From Vicinamibacterales bacterium (GTDB lineage: Bacteria; Acidobacteriota; Vicinamibacteria; Vicinamibacterales; UBA8438): 64,000 nucleotides of DNA. Position 1 is the stretch's first letter; each line of letters starts with the position of its first letter. Under the pieces are notes generated by a model that was not told the origin of the DNA, did no database searches, and saw only the letters and a program-made list of their open reading frames with translations. This document shows, piece by piece, positions 25,828 through 35,711 of the stretch. The stretch lies in the NCBI GenBank assembly GCA_937766455.1, contig CALLXD010000037.1, positions 22,594 through 86,593 of the forward strand. The letters run 5' to 3'. Both the position numbers and the translations under genes were made by a program.

Positions 25828-28566
25828 TCAGTTCAGGAGAGCGAGTTCGGCCGGTCCGATCGCGTCGGCGGGGCCTTGAAAGATTGCGTTGAACAGCAGC
25901 TTGAATGTGCTTCGGGTCTGCGTGCGGAAGGCAATCTGGCTCCCGAGCGTCACGACCGATCCCTCGCCGACGGTGAACGCCACGACGTTGGCCTGGTTCC
26001 GCAGCAACTCGTCTCCCAGCAGCCAGCCACTCGCCACCATGTCTTCCTCGTCGGGATACCGTGACACGGTGTCGGCCACGATATCGAAGCTGGGCGTCAG
26101 TCGGTAGGCTTGGTCGAAGCGGAAGAAGACCGGCCACCGTTCGGGCATGCCGAATGCAACGGGATGTGTGGGATTGAATTCCTGCTTCAAGAGCGACCCG
26201 GGACAGTAGAACACCGAGGTTGGCTCCACCACCCGGTCACGCAGGGCGCCCAGCAGTTGTGCCGGACTCTGAAACGCGTCACGGAGCGCCTCGGTTCCGT
26301 CACCGCCTCGTCGGCGCGGTGGGGGCAACAGGCGGCGCCCGGACAGCGGCAGTACCGGTTCAATCGGGAGATCCAGCAACACGCGGGCGGCGCCGACGGC
26401 GCTCCCCAGCGCCACGAGCGTCCCGCCATCCCGCACCCACGCGGCAAGCTTGCGCCATCCGGCATCACCGACGCCAAACGCCCAGCGCCACGAATCATCG
26501 TGCCGCCGTGAATCCAGGCCCGAGACGATCCGGCTGCGGGTGGTGCCGGAAGGCAGGACGATCACGTCGTACTTGTCTGAGAGGTCACCGCGAAAGTCGA
26601 GCGACGACACTTCGGTATGTCCGAACTCGTATTGTTCGAACAACCACCGCATCCAACCGCCCGGCATGTTGTTGGCGGCGCGCCACAACCCTACCCGCGT
26701 CGGGCTGTCCCACCGAAACCCGTTGACGTCGGGCGGCACATCCACTGCCGCGACGACAAGGCCAGTCTCCTGGGCGACGGCCTGGAGAATTCGGGTGGCG
26801 TCTTCCGTTGGCGGCACGACCCAGGTGCCCGGCGCGTGCTCGCGCCCGTCACTCCTGAATCCATCCGCCACGCGGGAGAGTGTGACCCCCGCCTGTTGCA
26901 GCCTCGCGACCGCCAGAAAACTGGCGTTTGATTCAGGCCCGATCACATACGCCCAGCGCGGTACGGCAGGCATCAAGGTGCGCCGCGGGGCAATCTCGGC
27001 GAGCTGCACCAGATCGGCCTGCACGAGGTCCGCCTCCACCGGTTGGTCGATCTGGTCGACGTCGACCCCCATCAGCAAGCCCAGCGTTTGCGCGGTGACG
27101 TCGTACGGGGCGATGGGCGGGCCACCCGGGTAGTATCGGAGATCCGGATACACCTGAGTCTCGAGCATCGTCTTGGCAAACGCACCAGCTGGCTGGGCGA
27201 GCTGCACCACCCAGGAGCCGGCGGGATATCGGCGATCCCCCAGGGCGAATGGACTGCGCGCCTGCTCGATATCAACCTCTGCGGTGTGGAGCAGTTCGAG
27301 CAGTTCATAGGTCTCGAAGGGGTCACGCTGGTCAGCGCTGATCACGAAGGCATACGGTGCCTCGTCCCGCGTCACCCAGTCACGGTGGACCTTGTAGTAG
27401 TTCTCCATCCACGCGGTGCGGTTCTTCGAGACCTGCTCCAGCGCGGCAAACACCGCCGTGTACCCGTAGTCGACGATGTCGCCCAGCCGCCAGACGCCCT
27501 TGTCGTACGGTACCGGGAAGTTCACTCGCGCATTTTGCGGTCCCAGGGGCACCTCGATACCGGCCGGGTTCACGAACGGGTCGGCGAGCCGGGCGCTGGC
27601 GATCTCGGTCAAGATCCGCGGTTGCCCGTGGTAGAGCATGTATTGCCGGGCCGGGGCCCACAGGTCGTATTGCTCGCCGTACACCACCCCGCCCTGGCCC
27701 TCCGAGACCAGGGCCGAGGCCATCGCCGCGCCGACCTGGGCCTGCCCCTCGAGCAACAGCGGATGGATGTTCGGGTCGTGCGGGTCCTTGTACGGGGGCA
27801 CAAAGATGCGGGCGCCGCTGGGTCCCATCTGGTGCATGTCGTGGGTCACCTGCGGCTTCAGTTCGCGGTGAATATCCAGCGCCAGGCGGGTTTCGGCCTG
27901 GGTAAACATGAACCAATCGCGGTTGTCGTCGTGACCCGTGTAGTGGTGATACAGGTCCGGGTAGGTGCGGCTATACCCCGTGTCCTTCGTGTCGTACCAG
28001 TGGTCAATGACGAGCACCTGACCGTCTGGGTTTTGCGACGGCACGACCAGCAACACGACGTTGTCGAGCATTTCGGCAATCTCGGGAGACGCGTCGGTGG
28101 CAAAACGGTGGGCAATCTTGATGAGCGTCTGGGTGTTGCCGACCTCGGTCGAGTGAATCGTCGCGTAGAGAAAATAGAACGGCACCCCTTCCTGGGCCAG
28201 GGCCAGGGCGTCGGCCTCGGACAGACCGCGGGGATCGTTCAAACGGTGGTTAATCTCGACCAGCCGGTCCATCCGCGCGAGGTTGGCGGGCGAACTGATC
28301 GTCGCGAGCACGTAGGGGTTGCCAAGCGTGGTCGTCCCCCGACGTTCGTACTCGATACGATCTGACTGGTTCGCCAGCAACTGGAAATAGTCGAGAATCC
28401 GCGGGTACCGCGCCATCTCGCCGTCGGTCCCGATTTCGAAACCGAAGAATTCCGTCGGGTGAGGAATCTCCTGTCCGGCAGCAGGTGTCGCGACGCTCAA
28501 CCACGCGCACAGCACCGCCACACGAGCGAGGATCGAGCGTAGGGAATGGCTATTGTGATTGCGCAA
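25828..28566 (-). CDS. M14 family zinc carboxypeptidase, exported
   Basis: A 912-residue protein. The TTG at 28566, preceded by GGGAG, gives a normal signal peptide ending ATPAAG-QE; the frame is open 30 codons further. The M14 catalytic core has YATIHSTEVGNTQTL (zinc His and Glu), the LDIHRELKPQVTHDMHQMG segment with a later zinc His, and a conserved substrate-binding NPDGQ. Long C-terminal parts of mixed beta type follow, including a large GATase-like fold region (YDVIVLPSGTT). It is an exported peptidase; the cleavage specificity is not clear. It precedes the MutS-like gene by 35 bases. Confidence 0.85.
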   Translation of the reverse strand: MRNHNSHSLRSILARVAVLCAWLSVATPAAGQEIPHPTEFFGFEIGTDGEMARYPRILDYFQLLANQSDRIEYERRGTTTLGNPYVLATISSPANLARMDRLVEINHRLNDPRGLSEADALALAQEGVPFYFLYATIHSTEVGNTQTLIKIAHRFATDASPEIAEMLDNVVLLVVPSQNPDGQVLVIDHWYDTKDTGYSRTYPDLYHHYTGHDDNRDWFMFTQAETRLALDIHRELKPQVTHDMHQMGPSGARIFVPPYKDPHDPNIHPLLLEGQAQVGAAMASALVSEGQGGVVYGEQYDLWAPARQYMLYHGQPRILTEIASARLADPFVNPAGIEVPLGPQNARVNFPVPYDKGVWRLGDIVDYGYTAVFAALEQVSKNRTAWMENYYKVHRDWVTRDEAPYAFVISADQRDPFETYELLELLHTAEVDIEQARSPFALGDRRYPAGSWVVQLAQPAGAFAKTMLETQVYPDLRYYPGGPPIAPYDVTAQTLGLLMGVDVDQIDQPVEADLVQADLVQLAEIAPRRTLMPAVPRWAYVIGPESNASFLAVARLQQAGVTLSRVADGFRSDGREHAPGTWVVPPTEDATRILQAVAQETGLVVAAVDVPPDVNGFRWDSPTRVGLWRAANNMPGGWMRWLFEQYEFGHTEVSSLDFRGDLSDKYDVIVLPSGTTRSRIVSGLDSRRHDDSWRWAFGVGDAGWRKLAAWVRDGGTLVALGSAVGAARVLLDLPIEPVLPLSGRRLLPPPRRRGGDGTEALRDAFQSPAQLLGALRDRVVEPTSVFYCPGSLLKQEFNPTHPVAFGMPERWPVFFRFDQAYRLTPSFDIVADTVSRYPDEEDMVASGWLLGDELLRNQANVVAFTVGEGSVVTLGSQIAFRTQTRSTFKLLFNAIFQGPADAIGPAELALLN

Positions 28567-28655
28567 ACGTCTGTTCTCCCGGTGTGTGCACGCGCTAGCG
28601 GCGGCGCGCTGGTCACCCGCGATGTCGTACCCGCGTGTAGAACCGCAGAATACCA

Positions 28656-30107
28656 TCAGCGCAGGAACCGCCGGAGGAACAGGACGAACGTATGGACGTC
28701 AGCAAACGTCGATGCCAACCCGAGTGACACGCGGACGGCACCCGGACTCTCACCGCCATCGAGACACTGCCCGAAATCATCTTTGGTCATCCGGGCGCCG
28801 CTGGCCGCCAGACAGCGGTCGAGTTCACCCGGCGACAATCCCAGCGCCACCTCCCCCGCGCCCGGATTACAGAAACAACCGGTGCGAAGTGCAATGCCGG
28901 ATTCGGCCGCGCTGGTCTCCAGCGCCGTGTGGCTCAAGACGGACCCGGCCGCGTCATGCATGCTGAAGGCGATCGTGGCTCCGCGACGCTCAGTAGTCAG
29001 CGGGCCAAAGACCGTGACGAGCGGTGCGCCATCTCCGTGCCGCAGTGATTCCAGGGTGTCCAGCAACCACCCGGTCAGGCACCGAACCCGCTCGTGAATC
29101 AGATCCAATCCGACGGTTTCGAGGAAGCTCAGACCCGCGTCCACGGCGGGAATATTGGAGTAGTCCAGCGTGCCGTCCTCAAAGGCCGCCGCGCCGTCAG
29201 CCAGAAAATGCCGGTCGCCCTGCACGGACGCCACCGTGATGGTGCCGCCAGAGAACCAGGGGCGGTGCAGTTTCTCGAGCGCCTCCCGTTTGGCGATTAG
29301 GCAACCAACGCCCGTGGGGTGCCCGAACATCTTGTAGAACGACAACGCAACATAGTCCGGATGCACGCGGCTCAGGTCGAGCCGGTTCGTCGGGACAAAC
29401 GCGGCCGCGTCCAACAACACATCCCATCCGCGAGCCTGAGCCAACGCGATCCACTCAAGCGGGTGCTGCACGCCGGAAAAGTTCGACTGGGCGGGGTAGG
29501 CAAACAGGTGGTGTCCACCGGCGGTTTCCCGGTCAGGTAACTCGTCGAGCAGCCGCTCGAGTCGCGCCCCGTCCACGCGCAGATCAGGTGGCGTCACCGG
29601 AACATAGGTCGTCCGAGCGCCATGGGCACGGTCGAACTCCCGGATACCGTTCACCGAGTTGTGGTTGTCAAAGGTCAGCAGCAGCTGGTCGCCCGGCTCG
29701 AACGGGTAGGCCTCACCGACCAGCTTGAGCGCGTGACTGGCGTTGGCGGTGAAGACCACCGCGTATTCGTCCGGCGAGGCATTGAAGAAGGTCAGGATGT
29801 GGGCCCGACACCGCTCAATCAGCGAACCGGACAGCGCCGACGCCGGGTTCACCGAGTGGGGGTTCCCCAGGACGTGCGTCGTCAGGAACGCCGCATGATC
29901 GGTAATGAGCGACGCCGGGTACAGGCCGCCCCCGGTGTAGTCGAGATAGACGAGGTGCTGGTCCTCCAGGCGCTGAAACTCTGTGGCGCGGACCTCGTCG
30001 ATCGCGGCAGTCGTCGTGTAGGTCGGGTAGGCCTCGAGAAACGCGTCGTAGGCGTCGCGCTCGAGCGCTGGGTCGAGCGACGTCGGTGACTGCGACGAGG
30101 TGGACAT
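28656..30107 (-). CDS. Aminotransferase class V, molybdenum-cofactor-sulfurase-like
   Basis: A 483-residue PLP enzyme of the class V fold. The PLP lysine is in LSFYKMFGHPTGVGCLI. The N-terminal YLDYTGGGLYPASLI and the FCNPGAGE cysteine motif near the C-terminus are typical of the Moco sulfurase (MOCOS) N-terminal domain, and of cysteine desulfurase-like proteins. No MOSC domain follows. It could mobilise sulfur from cysteine for a cofactor, or act on another substrate. It stands 89 bases upstream of the M14 gene and is divergent from the methyltransferase. Confidence 0.82.
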   Translation of the reverse strand: MSTSSQSPTSLDPALERDAYDAFLEAYPTYTTTAAIDEVRATEFQRLEDQHLVYLDYTGGGLYPASLITDHAAFLTTHVLGNPHSVNPASALSGSLIERCRAHILTFFNASPDEYAVVFTANASHALKLVGEAYPFEPGDQLLLTFDNHNSVNGIREFDRAHGARTTYVPVTPPDLRVDGARLERLLDELPDRETAGGHHLFAYPAQSNFSGVQHPLEWIALAQARGWDVLLDAAAFVPTNRLDLSRVHPDYVALSFYKMFGHPTGVGCLIAKREALEKLHRPWFSGGTITVASVQGDRHFLADGAAAFEDGTLDYSNIPAVDAGLSFLETVGLDLIHERVRCLTGWLLDTLESLRHGDGAPLVTVFGPLTTERRGATIAFSMHDAAGSVLSHTALETSAAESGIALRTGCFCNPGAGEVALGLSPGELDRCLAASGARMTKDDFGQCLDGGESPGAVRVSLGLASTFADVHTFVLFLRRFLR

Positions 30108-30166
30108 CCTCCGGCCAGCCTATCACCCGTTTGATTCAGCTTCAGCCTCGACCTATGCTGGACCAC

Positions 30167-31579
30167 ATGGGGACAGTCGAGATCGGCCTTCGCGCGCGAG
30201 CACGGCGCACGGCACAACAGACGATGACATGGGCGCTGGCGGCGCTGTGTTGCGCGCTTGGCACGGTGACGCCGGCACAGGCCCAGGAGCCGAGCAGGAT
30301 GGAGCGCCACCGGGTGCCGGCCGACTTCATGAGCTTCCAGGGCGCGCCATGGCTCGAGCGAGACGAGCGGGTGGAGGAAGAGCAGCCGGACGCGGTGCTT
30401 GACGCCATGGCCCTGGAGCCGGGCGATATCGTCGCCGACATCGGCTGCGGCTCGGGGTACTACGCGCGTCGAATGGCGCGGCGGGTTGGCGACACGGGCC
30501 GCGTGTACTGCGTCGATATCCAGCCGGAGATGCTGGAGATCATGGCCGAGCACGCCGCGCGCGAAGGCGTCACCGACATCGTCCCGGTACTCAGCGAGAC
30601 TGATGATCCGAAGCTGCCCGAAGGCGAGGTCGACTGGCTCATCCTGGCGGACGTGTACCACGAGATGTCTGACTTCGAAGCGATGCTGGCCGGCATGCGC
30701 CGTTCACTGGCGCCGGGCGGGCAAGTGGCGTTGCTGGAGTACCGCGTCGAAGATGGGACAGGCGACCACCTCAAGGCAGATCACGCTATGTCGGCGCGCC
30801 AGGTACTGTCCGAGTGGCTCCCGGCCGGATTCGCGTTGGTCGATCTGCTGGAGTTCTTGCCGGGTCAACATCTCTTCATCTTGAAGGTGGCGGGCGACAC
30901 CACCGTGCCGGGCGCCCCCATCATCAACGTGGAGTTGCTCGACGCGGTGGACCGCGGACTGGTCGAGGCCAGCGCGGTCGGCGACGGGGAAACCGGCGTC
31001 ACCGTGCGCGTACGCAACCTGACCAGCGACCGACTGCTCGTGACGATGCCGGCGGGAATGTCGTTTCACGGAGCCGAGGGGGACGGGGACACACGTGACA
31101 TGGTGTCACGTCGGGACGCGGTCATTCGGCTGTTCGATGACGCCCCCCACGAGTGGGCGGTGCGGTCCGTCGGACGCCAGCGGACGCGTCGGGCCCCCGG
31201 CGGCGAGGACCAGCTGGGCATGGCGGCGCCATCGAGTGTGCCGGCACTCGAGGCGTTGATGCACCAGATGCAGGCAGGCACCTACACGGTCGCCGATTCG
31301 CCGGCGCTGTACATCCCGCGGCTCCACGGGGTAGAGCAGGCGGCGGTCTGGGTCGCGCAAGAGGACGCCACCTACGATGAGCTTTTTGCGGCGGTGGACG
31401 AGCAGCGGATGCCGGGCCAATATGCGCTGGCCTTCGCCCTCGTCTACTGCGACCGCGCCGGAATAGACGTCACCGGCACCCAGATGTGGCGCGATCGGGA
31501 GCGGATCTTTGGCGGCCTTCGTGACCCCGGACTCACCGCCTGGTACCAGATGAAGACGACAGGCCAGATTCAACGGTGA
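30167..31579 (+). CDS. SAM-dependent methyltransferase with exported-type N-terminus
   Basis: A 470-residue protein. The first 40 residues contain a hydrophobic stretch (MTWALAALCCALGTVTPAQA) that looks like a signal peptide. A class I SAM-binding domain follows: IVADIGCGSGYYARRMARR (motif I), VYCVDIQPEMLEIM, and VDWLILADVYHEMSDFE. The C-terminal 200 residues are of unknown type. An exported SAM enzyme would be odd, because SAM is cytoplasmic; the N-terminus might be a membrane anchor. Start choice (30155 or 30167) is uncertain. Confidence 0.72.
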   Translation: MGTVEIGLRARARRTAQQTMTWALAALCCALGTVTPAQAQEPSRMERHRVPADFMSFQGAPWLERDERVEEEQPDAVLDAMALEPGDIVADIGCGSGYYARRMARRVGDTGRVYCVDIQPEMLEIMAEHAAREGVTDIVPVLSETDDPKLPEGEVDWLILADVYHEMSDFEAMLAGMRRSLAPGGQVALLEYRVEDGTGDHLKADHAMSARQVLSEWLPAGFALVDLLEFLPGQHLFILKVAGDTTVPGAPIINVELLDAVDRGLVEASAVGDGETGVTVRVRNLTSDRLLVTMPAGMSFHGAEGDGDTRDMVSRRDAVIRLFDDAPHEWAVRSVGRQRTRRAPGGEDQLGMAAPSSVPALEALMHQMQAGTYTVADSPALYIPRLHGVEQAAVWVAQEDATYDELFAAVDEQRMPGQYALAFALVYCDRAGIDVTGTQMWRDRERIFGGLRDPGLTAWYQMKTTGQIQR

Positions 31580-31583
31580 CGCA

Positions 31584-32381
31584 TCAGCGGACCGCAGGAG
31601 GCGCCGCCGCGACGCGTGGGGACGCTCCTCCGCCGGCGCCCACCCCGCCGGCGCTCACCGGGCCGGGGCCAAACTTCCGACGGTAGTAGCGGGTGCTCAG
31701 CACGATGCCGGGTACCCCAACGAGGGTTGGCAGGATCCAGGGCAGCACTCCAAGCGCGCCCGCGAACGAATAGTCCCAAATTCGCTGCAGCCCGAAGACG
31801 GCGAACGCTGTGTGGAAGGCGATGCCGCCGCCCAACATGGATCCCATGTGGCTGTAGAACCAGCCCATATGTTCAACGCCCGGGTTCCACATGAGATTCA
31901 GCATGCGGGCCCCCGTAAAGATGCCCACGGGACTCAGCGCGAGGAGGATGGTCGATGCGTCTGACCAGTATGTGAGCGCGAACAGGATCACCAACACGCT
32001 CCCCGCGATCGAGAGCCAGGCCAGCCCGAGGTGCATCGGCGTGCGGAGCGTGTCCGGGCGAGCGCGGGTCTGGACCGCGCGCATGGATTGCCGCACGGCG
32101 GCGAACGTCGCGATGCCCAGACACCCCAGAAACAGGGCGAACCCGTAGAGCTCCGGGGCCTCAGCAACCGCGATGCCCTGTGACTGATAGGTGACGACGC
32201 GCCCCGTGGAGGCAATGACGGCGGACCCGGTCACGAGATACGCGCAGTTGGCATACACCGCGCCGAAACGTTTGTGCGAGACCCCGCCCTTGCGAGCGAA
32301 CACAGGAATCCAAAACGCCGCCAGCCCGACAAACCCGGCAATGACGTGCGCGCCGACGATAATGTTGAGAATCAGCGTCAT
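31584..32381 (-). CDS. Hypothetical integral membrane protein
   Basis: A 265-residue protein with about seven membrane helices (for example LILNIIVGAHVIAGFVGLAA, GFALFLGCLGIATFAAV). Histidines near helix ends (IVGAHVIAG, VSHKRFG, VEHMGWFYSHMG) are notable and could bind metal or heme. I do not recognise a family. The ATG overlaps the restored stop of the upstream lipase-maturation-factor-like gene (ATGA at 32378-32381), so the two are probably one operon. Confidence 0.65.
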   Translation of the reverse strand: MTLILNIIVGAHVIAGFVGLAAFWIPVFARKGGVSHKRFGAVYANCAYLVTGSAVIASTGRVVTYQSQGIAVAEAPELYGFALFLGCLGIATFAAVRQSMRAVQTRARPDTLRTPMHLGLAWLSIAGSVLVILFALTYWSDASTILLALSPVGIFTGARMLNLMWNPGVEHMGWFYSHMGSMLGGGIAFHTAFAVFGLQRIWDYSFAGALGVLPWILPTLVGVPGIVLSTRYYRRKFGPGPVSAGGVGAGGGASPRVAAAPPAVR

Positions 32382-33254
32382 AGCGTCTCTCCCCCCGTGG
32401 TGGTGGCCAAGCGAGCGTCAAGGAGCGCGATGGTCTCATCGCACCAGGCGACCTTGGCGCCGACCGAGTGAATACCCATCCGCAACCGCTACCTGCACCA
32501 ACACGAACCCGGCGCACGCGCCCAGCCGCCATCGGCGATACCGGGTTGGCGCAAGAATGGCCCACGGCAGCAGTAGCCTTACGACGAACATGCACGCCGC
32601 AGAGGCCCGATGCGCCCAGACCGGCAGGTGGTGCGTATACCAGCCCGTCCAGAGTGGCAACGGCTGCGTCTGATAGTGGTAGGTGAGGGCGGTCAGATTG
32701 GCCCACGCCGGGTCGCCACTCGCCACTTTGGTGATGCCGGACAGAAACATCAGGCGGAAGAGCAGCCACCAGATCAACCATCGGGCCGCCGGCGACGGTG
32801 GTGTCTCGGTCGCCAGCGTGGGCCGCCAACCGGACGGGGCGTAGAAACACGCCAGTAACCCGATCTCGAGCAGGAGGGTGTCCCACTGGAACGCGAGAAA
32901 CGTCTGGCCCCCGATGGTGAGAGACAGATAGCTGACCCACAGCAACGGCAGCACCACGGCCGGGGCAACTCCGGCCACCAGCAATCCCGAAAGCGCTATT
33001 CCGGCCGTGCAGAGTACCCTGAGCGTTAGGTCGCTCGACGAAAGCCAGAGCAGACTGGGATAGTCGCGGTAGGCTGCCGTTCCGACGGTTTCGAACAGGC
33101 GGTCGAAATAGTCAGCGGCGGGTAAGATGCCATGAGCGCCAATGAGCCCGATGACCTGGGTGGCCAGCGAGCCGAATGCGATCAGGTAAATCAGTCCGAG
33201 CAGTCGCAGAAATATCCAGCGCGAGAGAACATACGAGGGCGGATGGGTCGCCAC
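32378..33254 (-). CDS. Lipase maturation factor-like membrane protein, frameshifted as printed
   Basis: The frame from the GTG at 33254 runs to a stop at 32436 and gives a multi-helix protein with LMF signatures: RLLGLIYLIAFGSL, GILPAADYFDRL, FLAFQWDTLLLEIGLLACFYAPS and LMFLSGITKVASGDP-WANLTALTYHYQTQPLP. Removing one base from CCC (32475-32477 on the plus strand) continues the frame to a stop at 32378, which overlaps the next gene's ATG as ATGA. That fits an operon end better than the printed stop. Even so the product is about 290 residues, shorter than usual LMF proteins. LMF-like proteins help lipases fold in eukaryotes; the bacterial role is unknown. Confidence 0.65.
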
Positions 33255-33260
33255 TGGCAC

Positions 33261-34391
33261 ATGCAGACAGACACGCGGCTGCGTAGAATGGCCGGCCGGG
33301 CGGGACGCGCGGGCTGGTCTCAACCGTGGGTCTGGCTGTTCATACTACTGCCCCTCGTGGTGGTCACCGTGTCGAGCCAAGAATCACGTCCAGTCACCCC
33401 CTGGGTCGAGACCAGCGCGCCCGGCGCGTTCGAGCCGTTCCCGCGCAACGTCTCCGAGCGATGGGACGTCACCTACCGCGTCGATGCGACCATCCGGCTG
33501 CCATTGTTCTTCGCCAGGATCCCGATCGTCTCCCGGGAGCGGGTCGGCGTGACGAGCTTCACCGCGCGTGACTTCACCACTGACCGCCGCAGCGGACTCC
33601 GAGCCTACGAGTTCTATGCCGCGTCCTTTCCGGAGCGGGCCAGGGGGCTGAACCGACTCGGTTTCCTGCGGGAGGCGCTGACGGTCACTCGCGGCCGCGT
33701 GAGCGAGACGGCCCAGTTCGGGGTCATCTCGTCAGAGCGCGAAGACACGATGGCCAAAGCGGACCAGGTGCTCGACAACGACGCCGAGCTGCTCCCCTAC
33801 TCCGTCATCGACAGCCGGGTCCGACCAAGGTCGGCCGATAGTCGCGTACTGCACCTCACCTTGGCGGGCAGCTGGGATAGCGCCACGAGCTTGCACAACG
33901 ACGTGCGGCCCATGTGGGACGGCGAGGACCCGTCCGACACTCGGCATCTGGAGAATCGGGGCGAGGGCGGGTATGACGCCCCGCTGGCCTTTCTGGGCGG
34001 CCTCCAGCAGAGTCTTCAGGATGTGGCTGACGCGGTCGCGGCCGGAGAGGACCCTCGACGTACGCGCCGGCATCGACCGTATGTGCACAACGGTCGTCTG
34101 TTCCGGTTCGAGGTACGCAGCGTTGAGCGCGACCGCGATCGGGCTGAGGAGTATGCCGAGACGGGATGGCTCGAGGACCCGACCACACTCCGACGCATCG
34201 AGTACCGGCTGCGCGACGCGCGGGACAAGGAAATTGACCGATTCAAGCTCTGGGTCGAGCTGAGGCCACGTCGCCCGGGCAACCCGTTCCCGCCGCCCCA
34301 CCTTCCCGTGGCGTACGAGTACGAACCGGGCGCCTACCTGCGGCTGCGCGCGGTGCGGGTGGCCAACCCGAGCAACGGGGGTCAACCGTAG
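33261..34391 (+). CDS. Hypothetical exported protein
   Basis: A 376-residue protein with an N-terminal hydrophobic segment (PWVWLFILLPLVVVTVSSQ), which may be a signal peptide or an anchor. The rest is soluble and rich in charged residues, with segments such as RWDVTYRVDATIRLPLFF and WVELRPRRPGNPFPPPHLPV. No family recognised. The start is chosen near the signal; 33243 and 33288 are alternatives. It is divergent from the LMF-like gene with almost no space between them. Confidence 0.6.
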   Translation: MQTDTRLRRMAGRAGRAGWSQPWVWLFILLPLVVVTVSSQESRPVTPWVETSAPGAFEPFPRNVSERWDVTYRVDATIRLPLFFARIPIVSRERVGVTSFTARDFTTDRRSGLRAYEFYAASFPERARGLNRLGFLREALTVTRGRVSETAQFGVISSEREDTMAKADQVLDNDAELLPYSVIDSRVRPRSADSRVLHLTLAGSWDSATSLHNDVRPMWDGEDPSDTRHLENRGEGGYDAPLAFLGGLQQSLQDVADAVAAGEDPRRTRRHRPYVHNGRLFRFEVRSVERDRDRAEEYAETGWLEDPTTLRRIEYRLRDARDKEIDRFKLWVELRPRRPGNPFPPPHLPVAYEYEPGAYLRLRAVRVANPSNGGQP

Positions 34392-34420
34392 TGTCGGCGG
34401 TCTGGCATCCAGACTGCGGA

Positions 34421-35563
34421 TTACCGAAGCGTCGCGACCACGGTGCGCAGCTCACCGTCGCGCCAGACGGCGAGTTCCACCTCGTCTCCTGACTGATACC
34501 GGTCCAGCACGCGCCTGTAGTCCGTTGTCGTTCTGTACCGCTTCGCCGTCGAGCGTCGTGATGATGTCCCCTAGCAGGCTGGCCCTCGGGTTGGTGCCCC
34601 GGAGCCCGGCCTCCGCGGCCCCGAAGCCGGGGGTGACCTGATTGATCAACACGCCGGGTACCCTCACCTCGTCGCGACACGTTCCGATTGACGCGGCTGC
34701 TGAACAGCGTGACCCCGGGGCGCGCTGGCGTGTACTCGCCGGTCGCGATCAGCTGCGGGACCACACGCTGCACGATGTTCATCGGGACGGCAAAGCCTAG
34801 CCCGGACGACGTGCCGGACAGGGTCAGGATCTGAGAGTTGACCCCGATGACCCGCCCCTGGCTATCGAGGAGCGGCCCACCCGAGTTCCCCGGGTTGATC
34901 GCGGCGTCGATCTGTATGACGTCTTCGATGAGGTCGCCCGTCACTCCCTCGATCTGCCGGTTGAGCGCCGAGATGATGCCAGTCGTCAGGGTCGCGCTCA
35001 ATCCGAACGGGTTGCCGATCGCGAACACGTTCTGGCCGACTCGGAGTCGGTCACTGTCACCGACGGCCACGCGCTTCAAACTGTCCCGGGGGGCGTCGAT
35101 TCGCAACACCGCCAGGTCGTGCCGCGATGAGCCACCCACCCAGGTCGCCAGATACCCTGTCTGGTCGAACATGACCACCCGTGCCTGGTCCGCACCCTCA
35201 ATCACGTGGTAGTTGGTGACGATGTGTCCCTCCTCGTCCCAGACAAAGCCGGTGCCCGAGCCACCTGGCGCAATTTCGCCGCGGCCGAACACGTCAGTAC
35301 GTCGCGTGAGCGTGCTGATATAGACAACGGACGGGCTCGTGTTCTCGAAGAGGTCGACGACCGCCTGCTCATCGGAGCGAAGGTCGGACGCTCGGGGACT
35401 GACGATTCCTGGACGTCCGCAACGGCGTGGGTGGGGACCGGAGCGTGTCAAGGAGGGCGGTCTCGGCCGGCTGCACATCGACCGTGCACGCGGCGGCGCC
35501 GAGCGCGAATAGCGATCCCCACGAGTGCATGTCGCCGCGCGGTACGAGGCGCGGAAGTATCAC
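34421..35563 (-). pseudogene. S1C serine protease (DegP/HtrA-like), three frameshifts as printed
   Basis: A lipoprotein-type N-terminus (LFALGAAAC) starts at 35563; the frame then moves at GGGG (35394-35397). The protease domain is intact in the next frame: HIVTNYHVIEG (His), RHDLAVLRID (Asp) and INPGNSGGPLLD (Ser). A PDZ part (PGVLINQVTPGFGAAEAGL, then LLGDIITTLDGEAVQ) is in a third frame. The true end (YQSGDEVELAVWRDGEL to a stop at 34421) returns to the first frame. Three one-base insertions restore a continuous protein. It would be a periplasmic trypsin-like protease with one PDZ domain. Consensus error is more likely than decay because all catalytic motifs are preserved. Confidence 0.78.
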
Positions 35564-35694
35564 TGGTGGTAGCGTCCGGCATGTCGGTTGTCCTCAGAGC
35601 TTGGCGTGGCATGAGATCGCACGCATCAGACGATCCCAGAATACCCCAACTGCTTTTGCGCGCGCACGGTCACCGCACATCCTAGCCGCGGCTC

Positions 35695-35700
35695 TATAAT
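35695..35700 (+). promoter_or_regulatory. Candidate -10 element (TATAAT) before the MBL-fold gene
   Basis: A perfect TATAAT ends 11 bases before the ATG at 35712 (and 5 before a GTG at 35706), so the mRNA leader would be a few bases long. No good -35 box is seen. Confidence 0.5.
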
Positions 35701-35711
35701 TCCGAGTGCTC

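Noticed and set aside
32430..32440. TGA stop of the LMF-like gene as a second selenocysteine codon
   Set aside because: The frame after it ends again within a few codons, the residue is not a Cys position in the family, and no hairpin follows. A one-base insertion explains the break better.
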